A stretch of DNA of 32,654 nucleotides from an uncultured Oscillospiraceae bacterium. GTDB lineage: Bacteria; Bacillota; Clostridia; Oscillospirales; Oscillospiraceae. Of this stretch, positions 7,692-14,789 are shown in pieces. Every line of letters begins with the position of its first letter. Within the stretch, counting starts at the first letter, position 1. The notes under the pieces were generated by a model. The model had not been told where the DNA came from. It saw nothing but the letters and a program-made list of their open reading frames with translations, and did not search any database. The stretch lies in assembly GCA_944387225.1 (NCBI GenBank), contig CALXDY010000089.1, forward strand, positions 1-32,654. The letters run 5' to 3'. Position numbers and translations under genes: made by a program.

Positions 7692-8924
7692 TTACAAGTT
7701 TTGCCCTTCCGGCTTGCGGTTGACGGCATCCTGCCACTGGGCAGGTGTCTGCCGCTCCAGCAGATCCCCGATCAGCCGGTTGGAAATCAAAAAGCCTTTG
7801 GGGGTCAGGTGCCAGCGGCCATCCTGCAACTGGGCCCAGCCGTGGGCTGCAAATTGCTCCAGACGGGCCCGAATGGGCTCAAAGTCCATAAAATACTCCC
7901 GCCGGTACTCCCCGCCGTCAATTCCGTGGGTGGTACGCAGGCGCAGCATCAGATACTCCCCGCTCCGCTCCCGGCGGGGGATCAGCTCTGAGCTGTCGAT
8001 GATGTTGCCCCCCTGCAGCACACCCTGGATATACCCGTCCAGATCCCGCAGAAAGGAATACCGACGGCCGCCGAAGTCCGAGTGGGCCCCGGGGCCAAAG
8101 CCGATGTACGGCCGCAGCAGCCAATACCGCAGATTGTGCCGGGATGCATAGCCGGGCTTGGCAAAATTGGAGATCTCGTACTGGTGGTAGCCCGCCCGCT
8201 CCAGACGGCCCACCGTCCACAGGTACATCTCCACCTGCATATCGTCATCGGGCAGAACTTCGCCTTCCGCCACCCGCCGGGCCAGGGGTGTCCCCTCCTC
8301 CACCTTCAGGCCGTAGCAGGACAGGTGCTGGGGGATCAGGGACAGGGCGTGCTCCACCGTGGCCTTCCAGCTGTCCATCGTCTGCCCCGGCAGACCGTAG
8401 ATCAGATCCAGGGACAGGTTTGTAAACTTGGCCTTCCGGGCCAGATTCACCGCTTCATCCGTCTGCTTTGGCGTGTGGATCCGATGGATGGCTTCCAGCT
8501 CACACCCATCCGCCGACTGCATCCCCATGGACAGGCGGTTCACGCCGGCTTTCCGCAGGGTCTTCAAATCTGCCAAATTCACGCTGTCCGGGTTGCATTC
8601 CACCGTGATTTCCGCCGTCTTTTCCACATGGAACAGCTTGTCGATGGCCGCCAGCAGCCCCTTAATCCGCTTTGCCCCGTAGTAGCTGGGGGTACCGCCG
8701 CCGATATATACCGTGTCGATGGGGATATCCTTTGCCAGGGGAGCCGTCTCCTCCAGATGGGCCAGCAGTGCCTTCTGATACTGATCCATCTGCTCCTCCC
8801 GGCCCGCCAGAGAGTAAAAATCACAGTAATCGCATTTGCTGCGGCAGAATGGAATATGAATATAAATCCCCAGTTTGTCCCTGTGGGGCTCCTGAAACTG
8901 AGGCGTTTTGGTGCGTCCGAACAT
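7692..8924 (-). CDS. hemW: HemW-type radical SAM protein (coproporphyrinogen III oxidase-like)
   Basis: A 410-aa radical SAM protein. The [4Fe-4S] cluster motif CRSKCDYC gives Cys27, Cys31 and Cys34 (CxxxCxxC). GGGTP (SAM amino-group contact), YGLPGQT and the C-terminal GFGPGAHS motif of the HemN/HemW group follow. HemW members are thought to bind and deliver heme rather than oxidise coproporphyrinogen, and often sit outside heme biosynthesis loci. Start ATG 8924 follows AAGGAGG. A second HemN-like gene, hemZ, lies at the end of the window. No terminator is visible after the stop. Confidence 0.93.
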   Translation of the reverse strand: MFGRTKTPQFQEPHRDKLGIYIHIPFCRSKCDYCDFYSLAGREEQMDQYQKALLAHLEETAPLAKDIPIDTVYIGGGTPSYYGAKRIKGLLAAIDKLFHVEKTAEITVECNPDSVNLADLKTLRKAGVNRLSMGMQSADGCELEAIHRIHTPKQTDEAVNLARKAKFTNLSLDLIYGLPGQTMDSWKATVEHALSLIPQHLSCYGLKVEEGTPLARRVAEGEVLPDDDMQVEMYLWTVGRLERAGYHQYEISNFAKPGYASRHNLRYWLLRPYIGFGPGAHSDFGGRRYSFLRDLDGYIQGVLQGGNIIDSSELIPRRERSGEYLMLRLRTTHGIDGGEYRREYFMDFEPIRARLEQFAAHGWAQLQDGRWHLTPKGFLISNRLIGDLLERQTPAQWQDAVNRKPEGQNL

Positions 8925-8968
8925 GGAGCTTCCTCCTTGTGTATGAGGGCGTATCTCCCTCTGTCCCT

Positions 8969-8998
8969 ATTATAGCAAGGGCATCCCGCCCCATGCAA
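8969..8998 (-). promoter_or_regulatory. Promoter of hemW
   Basis: Minus strand TTGCAT (8993-8998) and TATAAT (8969-8974) with an 18-bp spacer, about 45 bp before the hemW start. Confidence 0.75.
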
Positions 8999-9023
8999 TC
9001 CTTTTCTGCCGGAATCAAACATA

Positions 9024-9069
9024 AATCGCCCCCTTCCCGTCCGGTTATCCAGGCGGAAAGGGGGCGATT
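9024..9069 (-). terminator. Terminator of the infC-rpmI-rplT operon
   Basis: AATCGCCCCCTT pairs with AAGGGGGCGATT across a GC-rich loop; on the minus strand TTATGTTTG follows. This is the last hairpin before the hemW promoter. Confidence 0.7.
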
Positions 9070-9070
9070 C

Positions 9071-9094
9071 GTGTCCGGGACCGTCCCCGGACAC
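9071..9094. other. Second hairpin behind rplT
   Basis: GTGTCCGGG (9071-9079) and CCCGGACAC (9086-9094) form a 9-bp stem directly beside the rplT terminator. No T-run, so it may stabilise the mRNA 3' end. Confidence 0.5.
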
Positions 9095-9136
9095 GGAAGA
9101 GGGAAGCGCAGCCTCCCTGTATTTACCGTATGCCGA

Positions 9137-9493
9137 TCAGGCCAGGGCCTTCTTGGCGGTCTCGGTGAGCTGGGTGAAGGCGGCCTTGTCGTTGACAGCC
9201 AGCTCAGCCAGCATCTTCCGGTTAATCACCACGCCGGCCTTCTTCAGACCGTTCATGAAGCTGGAGTAGTTCATGCCGTTCATCTTGCAGGCGGCGTTGA
9301 TCCGGGTGATCCACAGCTGACGGAAGTCACGCTTCTTCAGCTTGCGGCCGGTGTAGGCGTACACGCCGGACTTCATCACAGCCTGGTTGGCCATCTTAAA
9401 GTGCTTGGACTTGGAGCCCCAGTAGCCCTTGGCCAGCTTCAGGATCTTATTTCTTCTCTTACGGGACATCATTGCGCCCTTGACTCTTGCCAT
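9137..9493 (-). CDS. rplT: 50S ribosomal protein L20
   Basis: A 118-aa basic protein of normal L20 length, needed early in 50S assembly. It begins [16 protein letters not shown] and contains the conserved block [25 protein letters not shown] precedes the ATG by 9 nt. It is the third gene of infC-rpmI-rplT, 22 bp after rpmI. L20 represses this operon in Bacillus by binding the leader of the transcript, and the long leader at 10278-10432 is a candidate target. Confidence 0.98.
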   Translation of the reverse strand: MARVKGAMMSRKRRNKILKLAKGYWGSKSKHFKMANQAVMKSGVYAYTGRKLKKRDFRQLWITRINAACKMNGMNYSSFMNGLKKAGVVINRKMLAELAVNDKAAFTQLTETAKKALA

Positions 9494-9515
9494 TGTTCGT
9501 TACCTCCCTCGTCTC

Positions 9516-9725
9516 TTACTTGTACAGGATCATGCGCTTGATGGCGGCCTCATTGGTCTTGTCGGCATAGGTGGTGCCGCGCAGAGCCCGCTTCAGCTTG
9601 GTGGTCTTGCCGTGGCCGTTGAGCAGATGACGCTTCTTGGTCATGGCGCGCTTCACCTTGCCGGTCTTGGTGAGGGAAAAACGCTTCTTAGCGCCGCTGT
9701 GAGTCTTGATCTTGATCTTCGGCAT
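9516..9725 (-). CDS. rpmI: 50S ribosomal protein L35
   Basis: A 69-aa highly basic protein, normal length for L35, beginning MPKIKIKTHSGAKKRF with the typical KKRHLLNGH segment. It lies between infC (21 bp upstream) and rplT (22 bp downstream) in the conserved order. Confidence 0.98.
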   Translation of the reverse strand: MPKIKIKTHSGAKKRFSLTKTGKVKRAMTKKRHLLNGHGKTTKLKRALRGTTYADKTNEAAIKRMILYK

Positions 9726-9746
9726 AACAGAAAACTCCTTTACTCC

Positions 9747-10277
9747 TTACTTTTTGGCGTCCTTAGCAGGCTTGGGGGACAGGAAGATGGACATGTGACG
9801 CCCCTCCAGCTTGGGACTTTTATCCATGACGGCGACTTCACCGCAGGATTCCGCAAACTTCAGCAGCAGCTCCTGGCCGATGTTGGTATGGGCCATCTCA
9901 CGGCCGCGGAACCGGACGGTCACCTTGCAGCGGTTTCCGTCAGCCAGGAACTTCATGGCATTACGCATCTTCACATTGAAGTCGTTGACGTCAATGCTGG
10001 GAGACATACGAATCTCCTTGATCTCTACCACACGCTGATTCTTCCGGGCTTCCTTCTCGCGCTTGGTCTGCTCGAACCGGAACTTGCCGTAGTCCATCAG
10101 CTTGCACACGGGGGGAACAGCGTTGGGGGAGATCTTCACCAGATCCAGGTTCTGCTCCTCAGCCATACGCAGCGCCTCCTGAGAGGACATGATGCCAAGC
10201 TGCTCGCCGGAGTCGGAAATCAGGCGGACTTCCTTGTCCCGGATCTCTTCATTGGTTTGATGAGCTGTGTTAGCGAT
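9747..10277 (-). CDS. infC: Translation initiation factor IF-3, AUC start codon
   Basis: A 176-aa initiation factor that binds the 30S subunit, discriminates against non-canonical start codons and keeps subunits apart. The N-domain (NEEIRDKEVRLI, PPVCKLMDYGKF) and C-domain (FRGREMAHTNIGQELL) are both complete. No ATG, GTG or TTG stands at the family start. An ATC codon at 10277-10275 follows GGAGGTG at normal distance and gives the expected N-terminus (IANTAHQTNEE). Rare AUU/AUC starts are an established autoregulatory trait of infC. The ATG-type start 19 codons upstream would lie inside the leader hairpin and lacks a ribosome binding site. Confidence 0.95.
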   Translation of the reverse strand: MANTAHQTNEEIRDKEVRLISDSGEQLGIMSSQEALRMAEEQNLDLVKISPNAVPPVCKLMDYGKFRFEQTKREKEARKNQRVVEIKEIRMSPSIDVNDFNVKMRNAMKFLADGNRCKVTVRFRGREMAHTNIGQELLLKFAESCGEVAVMDKSPKLEGRHMSIFLSPKPAKDAKK

Positions 10278-10432
10278 GGGAAAGCACCTCCAGACATAAA
10301 TAAAACGCGGCTGCCCGAATGGCACCCACGTCAAAAGGAAACCGGGCCGTTACCGGCGCCAGCTTTCTGCGTTGTTAACCCGTTGGCTCTGGCCTGGGGT
10401 GAGGACGGGGTACCGTTCCTGCTTTGTTGTTC
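10278..10432 (-). promoter_or_regulatory. Leader of the infC operon (L20-leader candidate) with attenuator hairpin
   Basis: About 155 nt of untranslated leader separate the promoter from infC. At 10305-10331 the minus strand folds into ACGTGG/CCGCGT plus TGCC/GGCA with a 4-nt loop, directly followed by TTTTATTTATG (10294-10304), an intrinsic-terminator shape just before the ribosome binding site. This matches the attenuation design known for L20 leaders, but I did not match the L20-binding consensus itself. Confidence 0.55.
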
Positions 10433-10438
10433 CGTGGA

Positions 10439-10467
10439 ATTATATCAGAACCATCACGCTCTGTCAA
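10439..10467 (-). promoter_or_regulatory. Perfect consensus promoter of infC-rpmI-rplT
   Basis: On the minus strand TTGACA (10462-10467) and TATAAT (10439-10444) are exact consensus hexamers with a 17-bp spacer. Confidence 0.93.
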
Positions 10468-10477
10468 GCGGTTTTTC

Positions 10478-10513
10478 CAAAAATCTTTGGGCGGCAAATC
10501 CTGCCGCCCAAAG
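10478..10513 (-). terminator. Original terminator of tsaD
   Basis: CTTTGGGCGGCA (10485-10496) pairs with TGCCGCCCAAAG (10502-10513), 12 bp with a 5-nt loop. The minus strand continues GATTTTTGG. It lies just behind the duplicated tsaD end, not directly behind the intact gene. Confidence 0.88.
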
Positions 10514-10531
10514 AACGTTTTTTGTCATCTT

Positions 10532-10640
10532 CGCCTATCCCAGCGCGATGTCCCGGGTGGCGTAAGCATTCAGATCCCAGCCGGACACATGCCCGGCTTT
10601 CCACTCGTAATACCCCTGACAGCCGATCATGGCGGCGTTG
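10532..10640 (-). pseudogene. Duplicated 3' end of tsaD
   Basis: These 109 bp repeat 10790-10898, the last 34 codons and stop of tsaD, with three mismatches (10562/10820, 10607/10865, 10613/10871). All three are synonymous third-position changes, so the fragment still encodes the same 34 residues and the same TAG stop. The copy starts immediately after the codon of metal-ligand Asp302 and has no start of its own, so it is not expressed as TsaD. It is followed by the terminator, which suggests this copy marks the ancestral gene end. Confidence 0.9.
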
Positions 10641-10789
10641 ATTCCCATGTGGCGCTTGCCGCCCCATGGGACCCCTCTTTTTTTCATCCTCGGCGGAAGT
10701 GAATTCCGCCTGCGGAAATGCTCCGGCTATTGCCCTCGCATTTACGGCCTTCGGCCGCCCCACCTGCGGCGGGGCCCCGGCGACAACGC
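10641..10789. repeat. GC-rich dispersed structured repeat, copy 2, between the two tsaD ends
   Basis: A 149-bp segment between the duplicated tsaD ends. It contains GGCGGAA/TTCCGCC (10691-10709), CGGCC/GGCCG (10745-10756) and the GCCCCACC...GGGGCCCC module (10757-10778), in the same order as in 381-540. The 26-bp core at 10689-10714 differs from copy 1 at one base. A further hairpin at 10643-10667 is followed by a long T-run at 10678-10684 on the plus strand. No credible gene is present. Confidence 0.75.
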
Positions 10790-10792
10790 CGC

Positions 10793-11803
10793 CTATCCCA
10801 GCGCGATGTCCCGGGTGGCATAAGCATTCAGATCCCAGCCGGACACATGCCCGGCTTTCCACTCATAATATCCCTGACAGCCGATCATGGCGGCGTTGTC
10901 GCCGCAGTACTTCAGCTCTGGGAGGTAGAGTTTGTCCCCGCTGGCGGCGCAGGCCGCCTGGAGATCCGCCCGGATGCGGCTGTTGGCGGCCACGCCACCG
11001 GCCACGGCAATCTGTCCGTATCCCTTCTCCCTGGCTGCGGCCATCACCCGGGGCACCAGGCTGTCGCTCACCGCCCGGCCGAAGCTGGCGGCAAAGTCGG
11101 GCAGATTCAGCTCCTCACCCTTCTGCTGGGCATTATGGATCAGATTCAGACTGGCGGTCTTCAGCCCCGAGAAGGACATGTCCAGCTCCGCTCCGGCTAC
11201 ATGGCCCACCGGCAGCTCATACCGGCGGTCATTTCCCGCACGGCCCAGCCGGTCCATGGGACCGCCGCCTGGATAGCCGATGCCCAGCACCCGAGCCACC
11301 TTGTCAAAGCATTCCCCCGCCGCGTCGTCCCGGGTACCGCCCAGCACCTCCATCTGAGTGTAGGAACGTACATCCACAATGGCGGTGGTGCCCCCGGAGA
11401 CGCACAGGCACACAAAGGGCGGCTCCAGGTCCGGGTAAGTAAGATAGTTGGCGGCGATGTGCCCCCGGACGTGGTGGACGGGAATCAGAGGCAGGTTCAG
11501 CGCCATGGCCGCCCCTTTGGCAAAGTTCACCCCCACCAGCACCGCTCCGATCAGCCCCGGCGCGTAGGTGACCGCCACAGCGTCCAGCTCCCCTTTGGTC
11601 ACTCCCGCCTGGATCAGTGCCTGGTCAGCCAGGCCGGTAATAGCTTCCACATGCTTCCGGGAGGCAATCTCCGGCACCACACCGCCGTAAATGGTATGCA
11701 TCTCAATCTGGGAGGCCACACAGTTGGACAAAACGGTTCTTCCGTCCTCCACCACGGCAGCTGCCGTCTCGTCGCAGGAGGACTCAATGGCCAGAATCTT
11801 CAT
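10793..11803 (-). CDS. tsaD: tRNA N6-adenosine threonylcarbamoyltransferase TsaD
   Basis: A 336-aa ASKHA-fold enzyme that, with TsaB and TsaE, transfers the threonylcarbamoyl group to A37 of ANN-decoding tRNAs. The metal ligands His111 and His115 (HVRGH) and Asp302 (YCGDN) are present, and length is normal. The ATG at 11803 overlaps the rimI stop in an ATGA and has AGGAGGAAG upstream. rimI-tsaD is a conserved pair; tsaE and tsaB are not in this window. The 3' end is unusual because its last 34 codons recur 258 bp downstream beyond a dispersed repeat. Confidence 0.97.
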   Translation of the reverse strand: MKILAIESSCDETAAAVVEDGRTVLSNCVASQIEMHTIYGGVVPEIASRKHVEAITGLADQALIQAGVTKGELDAVAVTYAPGLIGAVLVGVNFAKGAAMALNLPLIPVHHVRGHIAANYLTYPDLEPPFVCLCVSGGTTAIVDVRSYTQMEVLGGTRDDAAGECFDKVARVLGIGYPGGGPMDRLGRAGNDRRYELPVGHVAGAELDMSFSGLKTASLNLIHNAQQKGEELNLPDFAASFGRAVSDSLVPRVMAAAREKGYGQIAVAGGVAANSRIRADLQAACAASGDKLYLPELKYCGDNAAMIGCQGYYEWKAGHVSGWDLNAYATRDIALG

Positions 11804-12264
11804 TTGTCTTCCTCCTGTTCCCTTTTGAAATAACGCGTCATGATCAAGGCGTCCTCCTTGGGGTTTGTGTAGTACCCCTTCCGGCACCCCGCTTCCTCGA
11901 ACCCGTGCTTGCGGTACAGGGCGATGGCAGGCAGGTTGGATTTCCGTACCTCCAACGTCAGAAACGCCAGGTTTGCCGCCCCGAAGCGGCAGAACACCCC
12001 CAGCAGCTCATCTCCCACACCATGACGCCGGGCGTTGGGCTCCACGGCAATATTGTCAATGTAGCCCTCATCCAGCACCACCTGCAGCCCCGCGTATCCC
12101 AGTACGCCTCCGTCCTCCGACTCGGCTACAATAAAGCTGGCCTGGGGATCAAACAAGGCCTGGGTCAGCATCTCCTCACTCCAGGGAGCAGAGAAGCACT
12201 CCTGCTCCAGGGCGGCGATTTGAGAGATATGGCTGCGATCCATGGGTACGATCTGATACTCCAT
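11800..12264 (-). CDS. rimI: Ribosomal-protein-alanine N-acetyltransferase RimI
   Basis: A 154-aa GNAT acetyltransferase expected to acetylate an N-terminal alanine (S18 in E. coli). The acetyl-CoA pyrophosphate loop (RRHGVG, about residue 80), the conserved LEVRKSN segment and the Y-RKHGFEE C-terminal strand are visible. Start ATG 12264 has GGAG 7 nt upstream. It overlaps tsaD by 4 bp, so the pair is translated as a unit. The substrate in this organism is inferred from the family. Confidence 0.93.
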   Translation of the reverse strand: MEYQIVPMDRSHISQIAALEQECFSAPWSEEMLTQALFDPQASFIVAESEDGGVLGYAGLQVVLDEGYIDNIAVEPNARRHGVGDELLGVFCRFGAANLAFLTLEVRKSNLPAIALYRKHGFEEAGCRKGYYTNPKEDALIMTRYFKREQEEDK

Positions 12265-12326
12265 ATATTGCTCCGTTCTATCCGCCGTCTCAACGGCGAT
12301 TTTAAAATTTCTTAATCTTTCCCTGC

Positions 12327-12355
12327 TTGTGTTTTATGTGAACATGGCTTACAAT
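12327..12355 (+). promoter_or_regulatory. Promoter of the SLH-domain gene
   Basis: TTGTGT (12327-12332) and TACAAT (12350-12355) with a 17-bp spacer, leaving a leader of about 110 nt before the ATG at 12472. Confidence 0.7.
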
Positions 12356-12471
12356 TGAGGGTAGATTTGTATTGTTTTGGAACCTGGGCCAAGTCACACA
12401 GTGATTATATCCTCCCCATGTCTCCTTGGCAAGGCCCGCCGTCTTTTTCCCGGAAGAAAGGATTGTTTTCC

Positions 12472-13422
12472 ATGAAAAAATTCCTTGCGGTTCTGCTGTC
12501 CTCCTGCCTGCTCAGCAGCCTGCTTATGATCGGTGGCGCAGCCGCCACCCTGCAAAGCAATCAGGCGGTTTACCGCCTGACTCAGGATCCTGTGGGCACC
12601 CAGTCTTTCTCCTACTCCGAAACCCAGACCCACACCACCACCCTGGTGCCGCTGGGCACGGTGATTCAAAGCGATTCCGGTTCCGCCATGATGGTGGAGA
12701 TATTCACCTACCAGGCCGCCTCCGGATTCTGGAAACAGACCGCGCAGCTCTCCTCCCAGACCCAGCTGGAAGTGGGGCGTACCGATGAAATCTACCACAT
12801 TTCCACCCTGGCCGCCGATGGCAGCCTTTTGGATCGGGGCATCTGGGTTCGTGGAGAGAATGGAGCCGCCACCCATCCCATCGCCATTACCGGCGAGCCT
12901 GTGGACGAGTGGGCTCTGGATCTGGTGAATCAGGCAATCTCTCTGAACCTCATGCCCGCCCACCTTAAGGGTCAGGATCTCCGTGCAAACATCACCCGCA
13001 CCCAGTTTGCCGCCCTGGCCGTCCATCTGTATGAAGCTGTCTCCGGCACTGTAGTTCAGGCTCCCGCCACTTCTCCCTTTACCGACACCTCCGACACAGA
13101 GGTAGCCAAGGCCCATGCTCTGGGCCTGGTGGGCGGAGTATCCGAGACGGAATTTGGCGTAAACGTCCCGCTGAACCGGGAGCAGGCAGCCACCATACTG
13201 AGCGCCCTGTGCAAAGCTTTGGGCTCCAATCCTTCCGCCGGGACAGTCTCCTTTACCGACAGTGCCTCCATCTCCTCCTGGGCCATGCCCGCCGTCTCCT
13301 ACATGGCTCAAAACGGAGTGGTGGCCGGATATGACGACGGCACCTTCCGCCCCCACGCAAGCGCTCAGCGGCAGGCCTGCCTCATCATGGCCCTGCGGGT
13401 TTACCAAATGTACCAGTCCTGA
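12472..13422 (+). CDS. Secreted S-layer homology (SLH) domain protein
   Basis: A 316-aa exported protein. Residues 1-24 form a classical signal peptide (MKK, then a long hydrophobic core ending in GGAAA). Residues 25-140 are Ser/Thr/Gln-rich with no recognised domain. Three SLH-like repeats follow at about 145-190, 200-245 and 258-310; the last two begin with FTD, and the third carries NGVVAGYDDGTFRP, the classic SLH core. SLH domains bind pyruvylated secondary cell-wall polymers, so the protein is probably a cell-surface component. Start ATG 12472 follows AAAGGA. Single-gene unit with its own promoter and terminator. Confidence 0.92.
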   Translation: MKKFLAVLLSSCLLSSLLMIGGAAATLQSNQAVYRLTQDPVGTQSFSYSETQTHTTTLVPLGTVIQSDSGSAMMVEIFTYQAASGFWKQTAQLSSQTQLEVGRTDEIYHISTLAADGSLLDRGIWVRGENGAATHPIAITGEPVDEWALDLVNQAISLNLMPAHLKGQDLRANITRTQFAALAVHLYEAVSGTVVQAPATSPFTDTSDTEVAKAHALGLVGGVSETEFGVNVPLNREQAATILSALCKALGSNPSAGTVSFTDSASISSWAMPAVSYMAQNGVVAGYDDGTFRPHASAQRQACLIMALRVYQMYQS

Positions 13423-13429
13423 TTTCATT

Positions 13430-13459
13430 CCCGGCCCTTCCTGGGCCGGGTTTCTTTTT
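13430..13459 (+). terminator. Terminator of the SLH-domain gene
   Basis: CCCGGCCC and GGGCCGGG form an 8-bp stem with a 5-nt loop, followed by TTTCTTTTT. Confidence 0.93.
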
Positions 13460-13469
13460 CCCCGCAATC

Positions 13470-13498
13470 TGGACACCGGGGCCAATTTTGGATATAAT
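13470..13498 (+). promoter_or_regulatory. Promoter of thiI-cinA
   Basis: TGGACA (13470-13475) and TATAAT (13493-13498) with a 17-bp spacer, immediately behind the preceding terminator. Confidence 0.82.
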
Positions 13499-13560
13499 AG
13501 GGGTGCTTTGCCCCCGGTTTTGGGGGCTTACCCCCTTTTCTCTGCCAAGAGCGGGGGGAC
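13499..13560 (+). promoter_or_regulatory. thiI leader with alternating G and C tracts
   Basis: C5 and G5-6 tracts alternate at 13511-13515, 13522-13526, 13531-13535 and 13553-13558. GCCCCC/GGGGGC (13510-13527) and GGGGG-CTTA-CCCCC followed by TTTT (13522-13539) exclude each other. This is the logic of an attenuator, but the T-run is short and no ligand motif is seen. Confidence 0.35.
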
Positions 13561-13604
13561 AGCAGTTTGCCGGGCCCGGCCCGGAAGGAAAGGAATGCTC
13601 CTGT

Positions 13605-14777
13605 ATGAACGAAATCATTCTGCTCAAGCTGGGCGAGATGGTGCTCAAGGGCCTGAACCGCAGCAGCTTTGAGGATAAGCTCCAGGCCAATCTCCACCGC
13701 CGCCTCAACCCCTTCGGCCAGTTCAAGGTATACACCCGTCAGTCCACCACCTACGTGGAACCCAAGGACGACACCTGTGATGTTTTGGGCGCCTTCGAGG
13801 CACTGAAAACCGTCTTTGGAATTGCCGGTCTCTCCCTGGCCCGCCCCTGTGAGAAGGATAAGGACGCGATCCTGGCCACCGCCAAAGCGTTTCTGGGGGA
13901 TCAGCTCCGCTCCGCCCGCACCTTCAAGGTAGAGAGCAAGCGGGCGGATAAGTCCTTCCCCATGACCTCCATTCAGCTCAGCCAGTATGTGGGCGGAGAG
14001 TTGCATGAGGCCTATGACAATCTGGAGGTGGATGTCCACCATCCGGAGCTGACCATTTATGTGGAGGTGCGGGATTACGCCGCGTATGTCCATGCTCAAG
14101 CGGAGCCCGGTGCGGGCGGCCTGCCTGTGGGCATCAATGGACGGGCGGTATCCCTCCTGTCCGGCGGGATCGACTCCCCCGTGGCCTCCTGGATGATTGC
14201 CAAGCGGGGCGTGGCCCTGGAAATGGTGCATTTCTTCTCCTATCCCTACACCTCTCCCGAGGCCAAGGAAAAGGTGCTGGAGCTGGCCAAACTCCTCACC
14301 CCCTACACCGGCCGTCTCACCGTCCACGTAGTGCCCTTTACCGCCATCCAGGAGGAGCTGCGCCGCTCCTGCCCCGAGGAGCTGTTCACCGTCATTATGC
14401 GCCGGTTTATGATGCGGATTGCCCAAGAGGTGGCCCAGCGGTGCGGCGCCAAGGCCCTGGTCACCGGCGAGTGCCTGGGCCAGGTGGCCAGCCAGACCAT
14501 GGAAGCCATGGCAGTCACCGGCGGCGTGGTGGATCTGCCCATTCTCCGGCCCTGCATCGGCATGGACAAGGAAGAAATCGTCCAGATTTCCCGGAAAATC
14601 GGCACCTTTGAAACCTCGATTCTCCCCTATGAGGACTGCTGCACTGTCTTCACCCCCCGCCATCCCCGTCTCCGCCCCATGCCCGGCGAGGTAGCCCAGG
14701 CGGAGGAGGGTCTGGATATCCAGGCCATGGTTCAGGCCGCGGTGGACGGCATTGAACGCATTCAGATCAACCGGTAA
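13605..14777 (+). CDS. thiI: tRNA 4-thiouridine synthase ThiI
   Basis: A 390-aa enzyme that adenylates U8 of tRNA and inserts sulfur to make 4-thiouridine; some members also supply sulfur for thiamine. An N-terminal ferredoxin-like/THUMP part (about 1-170) precedes the PP-loop SGGIDS (186-191). Cys345-Cys346 in EDCCTVF corresponds to the conserved active-site cysteine. There is no C-terminal rhodanese domain, as in Bacillus ThiI, which relies on a dedicated cysteine desulfurase; no such gene is adjacent here. The ATG at 13605 follows AAGGAAAGGA. cinA begins 12 bp after the stop. Confidence 0.95.
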   Translation: MNEIILLKLGEMVLKGLNRSSFEDKLQANLHRRLNPFGQFKVYTRQSTTYVEPKDDTCDVLGAFEALKTVFGIAGLSLARPCEKDKDAILATAKAFLGDQLRSARTFKVESKRADKSFPMTSIQLSQYVGGELHEAYDNLEVDVHHPELTIYVEVRDYAAYVHAQAEPGAGGLPVGINGRAVSLLSGGIDSPVASWMIAKRGVALEMVHFFSYPYTSPEAKEKVLELAKLLTPYTGRLTVHVVPFTAIQEELRRSCPEELFTVIMRRFMMRIAQEVAQRCGAKALVTGECLGQVASQTMEAMAVTGGVVDLPILRPCIGMDKEEIVQISRKIGTFETSILPYEDCCTVFTPRHPRLRPMPGEVAQAEEGLDIQAMVQAAVDGIERIQINR

Positions 14778-14789
14778 GGAGGCATCATT

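Noticed and set aside
10464..10862. 132-codon open frame on the minus strand across the duplicated tsaD ends
   Set aside because: It reads the tsaD ends in a different frame from the gene and the repeat between them; its internal repetition merely reflects the DNA duplication.
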